Shown piece after piece: positions 44,896 to 53,663 of a DNA stretch of 64,000 bases (positions are counted from its first letter, which is position 1; each line of letters starts with the position of its first letter). The stretch lies in assembly GCF_024343775.1 (NCBI RefSeq), contig NZ_RJUF01000176.1, positions 1 through 64,000 of the forward strand. The letters are read 5' to 3'. The stretch is from Lacihabitans soyangensis. Its GTDB lineage: Bacteria; Bacteroidota; Bacteroidia; Cytophagales; Spirosomataceae. The position numbers were made by a program, and so were the translations under genes. The notes beneath the pieces were generated by a model. It ran no database searches and was not told the DNA's origin. It saw nothing but the letters and a program-made list of their open reading frames with translations.

Positions 44896-45615
44896 ATGGG
44901 AGGAGGTCCTCACACCGAAATTGAGTTTTTAGATGGTCCTAAATCGAGATGGACAGAGCTGAAATTTACTTTTAATGTCTTCAAGGAGTTTATTAACGGC
45001 TTCAGAACCCTGCATTTTGTTGGGCCCTGCGTCACTATTTTTGGCTCCGCTAGGTTTACCGAAGATAACAAATTCTATCAAGATGCCCGGAAAATTGGGG
45101 CTGGATTGGCTAAACTTGGATTTACAATATTAACGGGTGGCGGACCGGGAATCATGGAAGCTGCCAACAGAGGAGCAAAAGATGTTGGCGGAAAATCTGT
45201 AGGATGCAATATAGTACTGCCTTTCGAACAAAAACCAAACCCATATCTCGATAAGTGGATGGATTTTGAATACTTCTTTGTCAGAAAAACCCTTCTCATC
45301 AAATATTCCTACGCTTTTGTGATTTGCCCGGGTGGATTTGGCACCTTAGACGAATTTTTTGAGGCTTTAACACTTATTCAAACCGGAAAAATAGAGAAGT
45401 TCCCAGTGGTGATTTTCGACGATGGGTTTCATTCAAACATTATCGAACATATAAAATTCATGATTGAAAAGAAAACTATTTCCAAAGAAGATGAACATTT
45501 GTTTTTGATCACCAATGATGTTGAAGAAGCCATTTCTTATATAAAAAGAAAGACAGAAACTGGTTTTGGATTAAAATATAAACCAATAAAATGGCTGGGT
45601 GAAAGTAAGGGTTAA
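44896..45615 (+). CDS. LOG-family nucleotide phosphoribohydrolase
   Basis: 239 residues, formerly called lysine decarboxylase-like (TIGR00730). Signatures are TILTGGGPGIMEAANRGAKDVGG (about 76-98) and the catalytic CPGGFGTLDEFFEALTLIQTG (about 142-162). Members release free base from cytokinin or purine 5'-monophosphates. It starts 27 nt after glnS and is probably cotranscribed. The natural substrate in bacteria is uncertain. Confidence 0.92.
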   Translation: MGGGPHTEIEFLDGPKSRWTELKFTFNVFKEFINGFRTLHFVGPCVTIFGSARFTEDNKFYQDARKIGAGLAKLGFTILTGGGPGIMEAANRGAKDVGGKSVGCNIVLPFEQKPNPYLDKWMDFEYFFVRKTLLIKYSYAFVICPGGFGTLDEFFEALTLIQTGKIEKFPVVIFDDGFHSNIIEHIKFMIEKKTISKEDEHLFLITNDVEEAISYIKRKTETGFGLKYKPIKWLGESKG

Positions 45616-45657
45616 GCCTTTTCTTTTGAAAAAATCAACAAAATCAATCAAAAATAG

Positions 45658-45665
45658 TATTTTTG
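45658..45665 (+). promoter_or_regulatory. -7 element TATTTTTG
   Basis: Exact TAnnTTTG match 38 nt before the ATG at 45704. Confidence 0.45.
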
Positions 45666-45703
45666 GATATTACTAAAGTCTAAATGGCTTTGAATTTAAT
45701 TCT

Positions 45704-46564
45704 ATGAAATTACTATTATTGTTTTTTGCAATCCATTTTACTGTCCTAGCTCAAAATGGAAGCGAAATTTATCTGTTAAAGTTGACTAAATCGGCTGATG
45801 GATATGAGGCTAGAAATCCTTTAAACATCTCTAATAGAAGTGGTTACGATAACCAGCCCGGTTTTCATCCCAAAAAATCAATCGTTTATTTTAGTTCACA
45901 AAGCAACGGTCAAACCGACATTTGGGCGTATAATTATGCGGCAAAAAAACTGACTCAAGTTACAAACACTGAAGACTCTGAATATTCCCCAACCGTTACT
46001 TCTGACCAAAAATACATCAGCTGCATTGTTCAAAGAAAATCTAATGGTGATCAAGACTTGGTGAAATTCTCCATCGATAATCCCGAAAAGACACAGATAA
46101 TTTTAGAATCACAAAAGGCTGGTAAAATCGGATACCATGCTTGGAGTCAGAATAACGAATTAGTAACATTTGTTTTGGGCGAACCCAACACCTTACAATT
46201 GTTCGAAAATCAGTCAAAATCTGGAATTGTTCTTGGAAAAAACATAGGGAGATCTCTACATTATGTCAAAAGTAAAAAAGCATTTAGTTTTGTAGAAAAA
46301 GATGGAGAGAATTGGAATCTAAAACTATTGAAACCTCAAAATCAAACGGTTACAACTTTCGCCGAAGCCCTTAAGGACTCAGAATATTATAATGCTTGGA
46401 ATGATGCAGGGGTGCTATTTAGCTCGAAGGATAAAGAACTTTTCTTTTTTGAAACGAAATCAAATACTTGGAAAAATGTAACCCTACCCTATGGTTTTCC
46501 GTCTAATAAAATAAGCAGATTGGCCATCAAAGGTAATCTTTTAGCATTGGTAATAAACGAATAA
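45704..46564 (+). CDS. Exported PD40/TolB-like beta-propeller protein
   Basis: 286 residues. A signal peptide (LLLLFFAIHFTVLAQ) is followed by WD40-like PD40 blades: GYDNQPGFHPKKSIVYFSSQSNGQ, SEYSPTVTSDQKYISC and KIGYHAWSQNNELVTFV. Such propellers bind partners in the periplasm, as TolB does, but the usual TolB N-domain is missing. Function unknown. It appears to be a single-gene unit. Confidence 0.82.
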   Translation: MKLLLLFFAIHFTVLAQNGSEIYLLKLTKSADGYEARNPLNISNRSGYDNQPGFHPKKSIVYFSSQSNGQTDIWAYNYAAKKLTQVTNTEDSEYSPTVTSDQKYISCIVQRKSNGDQDLVKFSIDNPEKTQIILESQKAGKIGYHAWSQNNELVTFVLGEPNTLQLFENQSKSGIVLGKNIGRSLHYVKSKKAFSFVEKDGENWNLKLLKPQNQTVTTFAEALKDSEYYNAWNDAGVLFSSKDKELFFFETKSNTWKNVTLPYGFPSNKISRLAIKGNLLALVINE

Positions 46565-46621
46565 ATTAACAAATTAAACATTCATAATTAAGTATTTAGA
46601 CACAAGAGATTTGAATATTTC

Positions 46622-46648
46622 ATAGCGTCTTTGCGACTTAACGGTAAA
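46622..46648 (+). repeat. Start-proximal repeat, copy 1
   Basis: 27 nt beginning ATAGCGTCTTTGCGAC and ending GGTAAA, matching 54573-54599 at 23 of 27 positions. It ends 10 nt before the start codon of the 46659 gene. Confidence 0.75.
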
Positions 46649-46658
46649 TTATAAACAA

Positions 46659-47102
46659 ATGAAAAAACTACTCATAACCCTATTATTTGCTCAAACGGCT
46701 TTGCTTTCTTGTCAGACCGACGAAGGCAACGAAAAACTTGCGGAAGCTGGTGAAACAGTTGGAAAATCAGCCGCCACCATAGCGAAAAGCGTTAAATCAG
46801 GAATAGAAAAGGCCACTAAAATCAATATTGACATTTCTGAAAACCTGAAAACCAGGGGATTATCTACTGGAAAAGTTACTTTGGGCAGTAAAGGAGGTAG
46901 ACATAATGTCTTAAATGTCTATATGATTTTCGAAAAAAGGATTAATAGAAACGTGACCATGAAAGTATTGGATGCTGATGGATTAGAACTAGGACGCACC
47001 AAAGTATTGGTAAAAGGCGAAGCTGGTGATGCCAAATTTGTGGATTTTGTGTTTGATACCAGAACCAATATCGACCGCGACAATAAGATTGTGATGGAAT
47101 AA
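46659..47102 (+). CDS. Small lipoprotein of unknown function
   Basis: 147 residues. A lipoprotein signal (LFAQTALLSCQTDEG, Cys about 18) is followed by a helical, Lys/Ala-rich stretch (about 25-65) and a beta-rich domain (GKVTLGSKGGRHNVLNVYMIF, GLELGRTKVLVKGEAGDAKFVDFVFDT). The beta part resembles a C-terminal domain seen in other Bacteroidota lipoproteins, but I cannot name it. Its start lies just after an interspersed repeat. pta follows on its own promoter. Confidence 0.72.
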   Translation: MKKLLITLLFAQTALLSCQTDEGNEKLAEAGETVGKSAATIAKSVKSGIEKATKINIDISENLKTRGLSTGKVTLGSKGGRHNVLNVYMIFEKRINRNVTMKVLDADGLELGRTKVLVKGEAGDAKFVDFVFDTRTNIDRDNKIVME

Positions 47103-47179
47103 CTGTTCCATCTTTCTTTCGAAGATATTCGCTTCATTTTATGACCAATGAAGCATTTTATAATGATTTGTCCTATTAT

Positions 47180-47206
47180 TTGTGGTCAAATGGAAGCGTA
47201 ATTTTG
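47180..47206 (+). promoter_or_regulatory. pta-ackA promoter
   Basis: TTG (47180-47182), 16 nt, TAATTTTG (47199-47206), 18 nt before the chosen pta ATG at 47225. It decides the start: the longer frame would begin upstream of the promoter. Confidence 0.68.
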
Positions 47207-47224
47207 CATCAAACCAAAGAAAGA

Positions 47225-49309
47225 ATGACAAAAGGAATTTATATAGCATCCATTGAAGATCACAGTGGAAAATCGCTCGTTTCGTTAGGTCTAATGCAAA
47301 ATCTACTCGGAAAAATGCCGAAAGTGGCCTATTTCAGACCCATTGTAGAAAGCAAAGAGTCAGACAACCACACACAAATAATGCTTACGCACTTTGACCT
47401 CAAACTTACTTATGATCAAGTTGTTGGACTAACACATATTGAAGCTGTAAACCTCATAAATAGCGGAGAAACAGGTGAATTGATAGACCTCATCATAGCA
47501 AAATACAAGCAATTGGAGGAACAATTCGATTTTGTATTGGTAGAAGGTTCCGACTTCTCTGGCGAAGGCAATCTGGTAGAACTTGATATCAATGTACTGA
47601 TAGCCAAAAATTTAGGCTTACCAGTTATATTAGTAGGTAACGGAGTTGGCAAAACCAAAGAGGAGCTAACGTCCAGCATGAAGCTAGCTTACAACTCTTA
47701 CCGCCAAAAAGAGGTTCAAATTATAGCCATCATCAATAACAAAATCCTTCCAGAAAATTTAGATATTGCAAACTCTGCAATGAGGAGTTTTCTACCTGAT
47801 AATATTGAGGCATATGCTATTCCAAGAATAGACGCTTTACTAAATCCTACGGTTCAGGAAGTTGCGGATGTTTTAAATGCAAAAATATTATTTGGCGAAG
47901 AGTTTCTGGGAAATCAGATAGGCTCCATGGGTGTGGGTGCTATGCAACTGAGAAATTACCTACCACAAATAAAAGGGGACAACTTGGTTATTACTCCCGG
48001 TGACCGAGCTGACATCATTTTAGGTGTTTTACAAGCCAATATTTCTAAAAGTTACCCCCGAATAGCTGGAATCATCCTTACTGGTGGTCTTTTGCCCGAA
48101 GAACCCATCATCAAACTCATAGAGGGCTCTCCACAGATTGTCCCGATTTTGTCTGTAGAAGAAGGAACTTTCCAAGTAGCAAATATTGTAGGTGATTTAA
48201 AATCTAATATTTACGCCTCAAATACAAAAAAAATACTGACCTCAATAGAGACATTTGAGCATAATGTGCCTATCCATGCCCTTTTGGAGAAACTAATGAA
48301 CTTTGAGAACAAAGGGCTTACGCCGAGAATGTTTCAGTATAGTTTGGTAAGAAAAGCACAGAAAAACAGAAAGCACATTGTATTGCCCGAAGGAACCGAC
48401 GAAAGAATCATCCATGCCGCTGCGAGACTTATTAAATCCAATCTGGTAGAGATTACACTTTTGGGAAATCCAGAGCAAATCAAAGAAAAAGCCATTCAGC
48501 ATGGTATTTCGTTGGATTTTAGCAAAATACATGTAGTTGATCCAGTAAAATCTCCGAATTTTGATGATTACGTAGAAACCATTTACCAGCTGCGTAAACA
48601 CAAAAATGTAAACATGGACATTGCGAGAGACCTCATGTCTGATGTTTCGTATTTTGGAACGATGATGATTCACAAAGGTCATGCAGACGGCATGGTGTCT
48701 GGTGCAGTACATACCACGCAGCATACTATTAGACCGGCTTTGCAGTTTATAAAAACCCGTCCTGGGGTAAATATTGTTTCTTCGGTATTCTTTATGTGTT
48801 TAGAAGACAGGGTTTCTGTCTTTGGCGACTGTGCCATTAACCCCAACCCTACTGCCCAAGAATTGGCCGAAATCGCCATTTCCTCCGCCGAAAGTAGTCA
48901 AGCATTTGGCATAGAACCCAAAATCGCCATGCTCTCCTACTCTTCGGGCACCTCAGGAAAAGGCGAAGATGTAGAAAAAGTAAGAGAAGCCACTGAAATT
49001 GTAAAAAAAATGCGACCAGACCTGAAAATTGAAGGGCCGATACAATACGACGCTGCCGTAGACATGGAAGTTGGGAAAAGTAAATTACCAAACTCAGAAG
49101 TGGCAGGACAAGCCAGTGTGTTGATTTTCCCAGATTTAAATACCGGAAACAACACCTACAAGGCTGTGCAAAGGGAAACCGGAGCATTGGCCATTGGCCC
49201 TATGCTTCAAGGACTTAACAAACCCGTAAACGATCTCAGTCGAGGCTGTACGGTAGATGATGTGTACAATACGGTGATTATCACGGCCATACAAGCACAA
49301 GATTTATGA
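47225..49309 (+). CDS. pta: Phosphate acetyltransferase (long form)
   Basis: 694 residues. The N-terminal half has a P-loop-like BioD-type domain (SIEDHSGKSLVSLGLMQNLL, about 7-26) and a DRTGG domain (about 215-320). The catalytic half (about 365-690) holds IVLPEGTDERIIHAA, GMVSGAVHTTQHTIRPALQF and MLSYSSGTSGKGEDVEKV. It interconverts acetyl-CoA and acetyl phosphate. The ackA start overlaps its stop by 4 nt. A frame extending to 47141 is rejected because of the promoter. Confidence 0.96.
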   Translation: MTKGIYIASIEDHSGKSLVSLGLMQNLLGKMPKVAYFRPIVESKESDNHTQIMLTHFDLKLTYDQVVGLTHIEAVNLINSGETGELIDLIIAKYKQLEEQFDFVLVEGSDFSGEGNLVELDINVLIAKNLGLPVILVGNGVGKTKEELTSSMKLAYNSYRQKEVQIIAIINNKILPENLDIANSAMRSFLPDNIEAYAIPRIDALLNPTVQEVADVLNAKILFGEEFLGNQIGSMGVGAMQLRNYLPQIKGDNLVITPGDRADIILGVLQANISKSYPRIAGIILTGGLLPEEPIIKLIEGSPQIVPILSVEEGTFQVANIVGDLKSNIYASNTKKILTSIETFEHNVPIHALLEKLMNFENKGLTPRMFQYSLVRKAQKNRKHIVLPEGTDERIIHAAARLIKSNLVEITLLGNPEQIKEKAIQHGISLDFSKIHVVDPVKSPNFDDYVETIYQLRKHKNVNMDIARDLMSDVSYFGTMMIHKGHADGMVSGAVHTTQHTIRPALQFIKTRPGVNIVSSVFFMCLEDRVSVFGDCAINPNPTAQELAEIAISSAESSQAFGIEPKIAMLSYSSGTSGKGEDVEKVREATEIVKKMRPDLKIEGPIQYDAAVDMEVGKSKLPNSEVAGQASVLIFPDLNTGNNTYKAVQRETGALAIGPMLQGLNKPVNDLSRGCTVDDVYNTVIITAIQAQDL

Positions 49310-50493
49310 AAAAAATATTGGTTATAAATTCTGGAAGCTCCTCATTGAAGTTTCAGCTGATTTCCATGCCTGCAGAGACCATTTTGGCCTCAGGCTTGGT
49401 GGAGAGAATTGGTATGGAGGACGCCAAATATAGTTTTGAGTCGCTAAAGAACAAAGATACTCGTGTCCTAAAAATAAAAGACCATCACCAAGCATTGGAA
49501 TTGGCCGCAGTTTTTCTTTTGGACATAGGCTCCGGTGTAATATCTAGCCCAAAAGAAATTGATGCCATAGGCCATCGTGTGGTGCATGGAGGTAAACATT
49601 TTTCGGACACTACACTGATAACCAAAGAAATAAAAGAAAAAATTCATCAATTGGCCAGTTTGGCTCCTTTGCATAATCCACCGAATTTGGTCGGAATAGA
49701 AGTAGCCGAAAAGATATTTCCTGATGCCAAGCAAGTGGCGGTTTTTGATACGGCCTTTCATCAAAGTATCCCAGAAAAAGCCCACCGGTACGCCATTCCG
49801 AATGAACTTTACGAAAAAGAACACATCAGATTATACGGCTTCCACGGCACCAGCCACAAATATGTGAGTGAAAAAGCCTTGACTTATTTGAACAACCCAA
49901 ATGCAAAAATCGTAGTGCTTCATCTTGGAAATGGTTGTAGTGCCACCGCCATAAATGCTGGAAAAAGTGTGGATCATTCTCTAGGTTTTGGTCCACTAAC
50001 AGGTTTGGTGATGGGTACAAGAAGTGGGGATATAGATCCAGCCATTATTTTGTATTTAATGGAAACCAAAGGTTATAGTTACCAAGAAATCAGCAACTTA
50101 CTCAATAAAAAAAGTGGCATGCTGGGTCTGACAGGCTTCAGCGATATGCGAGAAATCCAAAAAGGCCATGAAGAAGGTAACCCCGACTGCACAATAGCCC
50201 TGGAAATGAATGCCTACAGAATAAAAAAGTATATTGGAGCCTACGCAGCAGCCATGAATGGACTGGATGCTTTGGTATTTACTGCCGGAATCGGAGAAAA
50301 TAGCTCCATTTTAAGAGAAATGGTTTGTTCTGAAATGGATTTTTTGGGAATTGAGCTTAATCCAAAAAAAAACAATTCGAAAGAAAAGGGAATTAGAGAA
50401 ATACAGACTGAGGGCAGTAGAGCCAAAATTTTGATAGTACCTACCAACGAAGAACTGGAAATTGCGAAACAATCTTTTAAATTGATAAATTAA
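49306..50493 (+). CDS. ackA: Acetate kinase
   Basis: 395 residues. LVINSGSSSLKFQLI (about 4-18), IGHRVVHGGKHF (about 87-98), FDTAFHQSIP (about 146), HLGNGCSATAI (about 206-216) and GLVMGTRSGDIDP (about 235-247) are the phosphate and acetate site motifs. It turns acetyl phosphate and ADP into acetate and ATP. ATGA overlap with pta gives a two-gene operon for acetate overflow. Confidence 0.98.
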   Translation: MKKILVINSGSSSLKFQLISMPAETILASGLVERIGMEDAKYSFESLKNKDTRVLKIKDHHQALELAAVFLLDIGSGVISSPKEIDAIGHRVVHGGKHFSDTTLITKEIKEKIHQLASLAPLHNPPNLVGIEVAEKIFPDAKQVAVFDTAFHQSIPEKAHRYAIPNELYEKEHIRLYGFHGTSHKYVSEKALTYLNNPNAKIVVLHLGNGCSATAINAGKSVDHSLGFGPLTGLVMGTRSGDIDPAIILYLMETKGYSYQEISNLLNKKSGMLGLTGFSDMREIQKGHEEGNPDCTIALEMNAYRIKKYIGAYAAAMNGLDALVFTAGIGENSSILREMVCSEMDFLGIELNPKKNNSKEKGIREIQTEGSRAKILIVPTNEELEIAKQSFKLIN

Positions 50494-50568
50494 AATTTGA
50501 GGATTGGCAAAAGAGTGAAACCTAGGGAATTCATATTTAAAAAACAAATAGATGGACCTATTGATTAA

Positions 50569-50637
50569 GCCCCACAGGGGCGTAATTTTGGTAGGAAAAA
50601 TAATGATAAAACCATAAAAGCCCAATAGGGGCGACAT
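50569..50637. repeat. Paired REP-like palindromic repeats
   Basis: GCCCCACAGGGGCG (50569-50582) and GCCCAATAGGGGCGACAT (50620-50637) are two short palindromes separated by AT-rich spacer. Similar CCCC-x-GGGGCGAC units recur in many Bacteroidota genomes. They fill the noncoding DNA after ackA. Confidence 0.75.
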
Positions 50638-50731
50638 TACGTTTTTTGCTTTCAAAAATAAACAAAGATCCATCAAATATATTCCCAAATGTGAATTCTC
50701 TAGCCAAAAACAAGATTTGTTTAAAATACCC

Positions 50732-50739
50732 TAAATTTG
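50732..50739 (+). promoter_or_regulatory. -7 element TAAATTTG
   Basis: Exact TAnnTTTG match 19 nt before the ATG at 50759. Confidence 0.5.
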
Positions 50740-50758
50740 AACCCTAAAACTTCAACAA

Positions 50759-51379
50759 ATGTCAGAAAACCTCTTTGAATGGATTGGCTATGCAGCATCC
50801 TTAATCGTGGCCATTTCCTTGGTAATGTCTTCCATTGTAAAATTCAGGTGGATAAACCTTTTGGGATCAGCACTTTTTGCTGTTTACGGATTCTTGATAC
50901 AAGCTTGGCCGGTTTGTTTTTTCAACACTGCCATCGTTTTTATAAATCTTTATTTTCTTTATAAAATATATTCAAAAAAAGACGAATTCAAGATTATCAA
51001 AACTTCTGATAAAGAGTCGCTACTGCATGAATTTGTAAATTTCAACAAAAAAGAAATAGAGAAAATAAGTCCAGATTTTGATTTCAACCTGAGCCACAAA
51101 GATTACAATTACTTCATTACCAGAAACATGGCATTGGTGGGTTTGTTTTTGGCACATAAAGAATCTGATGGAGTTTTAAGCATCGATTTGGATTTTGTGA
51201 CACCACAATACCGAGATTTTAAAAATGGCAGCTTTCTGTACCAATTTCTCACAGACACCTTTCAAAAATCTGGCATCAAAACTTTAAATGCAATAGGTAA
51301 AACACCCGCCCATCAACAATATCTTAAAGAAATGGGCTTTAAAAACAACGGAACTGATGTTTTTGTGAAGCAGATTTAA
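50759..51379 (+). CDS. YgjV-type membrane domain fused to a GNAT-like domain
   Basis: 206 residues. The N-terminal part has three membrane helices (IGYAASLIVAISLVMSSIV, INLLGSALFAVYGFLI, VCFFNTAIVFINLYFLYKIY) and resembles the YgjV inner-membrane family. The C-terminal part (about 85-206) ends with FKNGSFLYQFLTDTF and NAIGKTPAHQQYLKEMGF, which looks like the acyl-CoA loop and last strands of a GNAT fold. A GNAT attached to a short membrane module suggests modification of a membrane-borne substrate; this is inference. Confidence 0.75.
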   Translation: MSENLFEWIGYAASLIVAISLVMSSIVKFRWINLLGSALFAVYGFLIQAWPVCFFNTAIVFINLYFLYKIYSKKDEFKIIKTSDKESLLHEFVNFNKKEIEKISPDFDFNLSHKDYNYFITRNMALVGLFLAHKESDGVLSIDLDFVTPQYRDFKNGSFLYQFLTDTFQKSGIKTLNAIGKTPAHQQYLKEMGFKNNGTDVFVKQI

Positions 51380-51427
51380 ATTCTTTCCTCTAATTTTACC
51401 GAGCCGTAGATTGAACAACCAAAGAGA

Positions 51428-51931
51428 ATGATTGAAACCGAAAGACTTATATTAAGACCTTTAAACCACAGACAACTCGAAAAATACATAAAACTCGATA
51501 ATTCCTTAGAGGAAGAACTCAAAGTGAAGCCCGCCAAACGAGAAATTTCGCCCGACCTGATGGAAGCTCTAGAGTATTTTATCATGCCCAATGTGGCCAA
51601 TCCACTAAAAAATCACCTTTTCTTTACGCTTTGGACGATGATTTGGAAAGAAAAAAACTGTTTGGTGGGTGATTTGTGCTTTGTAGGAGAACCCAACGAA
51701 CTCGGGGAAGTTGAAATTGGCTACGGCACTTATGAGAACTTTAGAAACATGGGCTTTATGTCAGAGGCCGTTTCAGGCATCATCAATTGGTTTAAACCCT
51801 ATTTAAACGCCGTTTTGGCCTCCACAGAAAAGGACAATCCAGCTTCTGCGAAAGTCTTACTGAAAAACAATTTTGTAACCTACTCCAGCGATGAAACTTT
51901 GGTGTATTGGAGGATGGATATTGCGAGGTGA
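51428..51931 (+). CDS. RimJ/RimL-type GNAT acetyltransferase
   Basis: 167 residues. It begins IETERLILRPLNHRQLEKYI, the usual RimJ/RimL start. The acetyl-CoA segment is VEIGYGTYENFRNMGFMSEAVSGII (about 97-121) and the end is STEKDNPASAKVLLKNNFV. These enzymes acetylate N-termini of ribosomal proteins, small molecules or drugs. The substrate cannot be told. It follows the YgjV-GNAT gene by 48 nt. Confidence 0.88.
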   Translation: MIETERLILRPLNHRQLEKYIKLDNSLEEELKVKPAKREISPDLMEALEYFIMPNVANPLKNHLFFTLWTMIWKEKNCLVGDLCFVGEPNELGEVEIGYGTYENFRNMGFMSEAVSGIINWFKPYLNAVLASTEKDNPASAKVLLKNNFVTYSSDETLVYWRMDIAR

Positions 51932-52297
51932 AGGATGTTTTGTGAATTGGATTACGAATCTTAATTTATTTGGCCTCAAAATGCCCTATCGAAACATGCT
52001 GAAGAGCTGATTCTACCAATTTCGATAATATTGATTTTAAACATTTACAAAGCCGTGTAAAGTAAAACCAGACAGTTTATTGTCTTATTTTATTCTGAGG
52101 CTCAAACTCTCCGAATACACTTAGAGTAGTAAATTCGATTGAAAAGTGGAAAACTTCTTACATCATTTAGGACTACAAACCATTCTTATCTAGCTTCCAA
52201 ATAGCCTATCGGAACTTGTCGGAAAGCCTAACGAATTGGACATCTACTTTTTTATTAAAAAAGCCAACTCCTAGAAGTTGGCTTTAAAAATAGCTAT
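51932..52297. other. Intergenic region with two short repeats
   Basis: About 365 nt without a gene. CCTATCGAAAC (51985-51995) and CCTATCGGAAC (52205-52215) are two copies of a short motif. The right end holds the terminator of the minus-strand cassette. Confidence 0.55.
52255..52286 (-). terminator. Terminator of the small-protein cassette
   Basis: Stem AAGCCAACT/AGTTGGCTT with a T-run on the minus strand, 12 nt after the stop of the 93-residue gene. Confidence 0.85.
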
Positions 52298-52579
52298 CTA
52301 TTTATGTACTTTATATACAATTATTGCGAAAATAATTGCTAAAAGTAAGTTAATAAATATATTTCTAGACATTGATTTTCTATTTAAATCGTCCGATAAA
52401 ATATAAATAATCAATGCTAAAATTATTTGCAGAACGAGGAAAATGAATAACGGTAATAACGATAATTGGTTGCGATTTAAATAAGTACCTAAAACCATCA
52501 TTAAATATGGTGAAATCATACCTATAACCTTCAGTACTTTTAAAAGCCCGTTCCTTTTAGCATCGAATATTTTTTCCAT
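52298..52579 (-). CDS. Small three-helix membrane protein
   Basis: 93 residues with about three membrane helices (VLKVIGMISPYLMMVLGTYL, LLPLFIFLVLQIILALIIYIL, IFINLLLAIIFAIIVYKV). It lacks a signal peptide and any known motif. It is the last gene of a three-gene minus-strand cassette, 10 nt after the Cys-rich gene. Small hydrophobic partners of this type can be immunity or transport proteins, but nothing here proves it. Confidence 0.65.
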   Translation of the reverse strand: MEKIFDAKRNGLLKVLKVIGMISPYLMMVLGTYLNRNQLSLLPLFIFLVLQIILALIIYILSDDLNRKSMSRNIFINLLLAIIFAIIVYKVHK

Positions 52580-52589
52580 AATAATTTAA

Positions 52590-52976
52590 TTAATAGTAAC
52601 CACAACTGTCCCAACAAATACCAAATGACTGATAACCAGTATTAAATTGATCGTCATAAATTGCCCCTGCAACAGCAGTACACGCAAAAAAGGCCCAAAT
52701 AGTAGGACTTAAAACCACACATCCCGCAGAAGTGTAGAGAAATTGATTATACGCAGAATTAAGAGTTAAATTCAACTGTGCCTGACAATTCCTGGCACAG
52801 TCATCTGGATTCGGTATCATTACCCTAGCTTTTTCGTTGTTTTTTTCATTGAAAAGTAAATATGCGGACTGTAGTATTTTATTCCTCTCTGAAGGTTCGG
52901 AACTCCTCAACTCCGGAAATTCATTTTGAAGTTCTATTAAATTATAGTAAATATTCTCCAATTGTTTAATTTTCAT
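52590..52976 (-). CDS. Cysteine-rich small protein of unknown function
   Basis: 128 residues. The N-terminal 45 are charged and helical (LENIYYNLIELQNEFPELRSSEPS). The C-terminal half is apolar and Cys-rich: CARNC, then single Cys in AGCVVLSP and FFACTAVAG, then CWDSCGYY at the end, six Cys in about 65 residues. There is no signal peptide. The layout, a charged leader followed by a Cys-rich apolar core, is reminiscent of peptide precursors, but no cleavage motif or maturation enzyme is seen. Confidence 0.62.
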   Translation of the reverse strand: MKIKQLENIYYNLIELQNEFPELRSSEPSERNKILQSAYLLFNEKNNEKARVMIPNPDDCARNCQAQLNLTLNSAYNQFLYTSAGCVVLSPTIWAFFACTAVAGAIYDDQFNTGYQSFGICWDSCGYY

Positions 52977-52988
52977 TGAAGGTTTATC

Positions 52989-53285
52989 TTACATTTCTGT
53001 TAAAATCTGCTCATATTCCATTCGAGATTTCATACTACTCAGTCTCATTTTAATATCATCAGTTAATTTGAACCCTTTCTTTAATTTGTTGCTAATTTTA
53101 TCTTTGACAGCAATATTATAAAGGTCTTGAAAGGGTTTTGAATTTGAAATTTTCAAAACCAAATTTTCCTGATCCTTTGCACTAAGTCTTAAACTTTTTG
53201 AATTACTTTTTGTGGTAGGTGAATCGATGGGTTTTTCACAAGAAATTAAAAATGTTAGAAGTAGAAACAGTGTGATTTTTTTCAT
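52989..53285 (-). CDS. Small lipoprotein, first gene of the cassette
   Basis: 98 residues. It has a lipoprotein signal (LFLLLTFLISCEKPID, Cys about 16), a Ser/Thr/Lys linker and a helical charged domain (about 40-98, with a repeated DxI/KL pattern). It opens the cassette; the next gene starts 12 nt later. A near-match -7 (CATATTTG, minus, about 53307) precedes it. I do not recognise the family. Confidence 0.65.
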   Translation of the reverse strand: MKKITLFLLLTFLISCEKPIDSPTTKSNSKSLRLSAKDQENLVLKISNSKPFQDLYNIAVKDKISNKLKKGFKLTDDIKMRLSSMKSRMEYEQILTEM

Positions 53286-53663
53286 TTTAATTGTTTAATA
53301 ATCTACCAAATATGAATAACATATTTAACAATTTCTAAATTACTTGGAAAAAATTATTAAACGGTCAGTTTTCAGCCCTGCTACATTTTCCAGATTTCGA
53401 AGCATAAAAAAATGATATACCAATCGCAAAAATTTAAAGTTGCTATCCCCATTTGCCAAATATTTCCCACATCTAAGTCTTTTTATATATTATTCCTTTT
53501 TTCAAATTCCGCTAACCTCTAAAAAAACTAAACTCCACCTTTCCCTAAAATCCTTCCACCCAACAATATTCCAAACCCAGCTTGCATTGCTCACAGATTG
53601 TGCTTTAATTTACTTTTTGGATTACATCAAAACTTCAGCAAACATAAAAATATTCTTTCAGCA
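53286..53663. other. AT-rich intergenic region
   Basis: About 378 nt between divergent genes. It contains upstream DNA for both the lipoprotein cassette and the nucleoside phosphorylase. No RNA gene or repeat is recognised. Confidence 0.5.
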
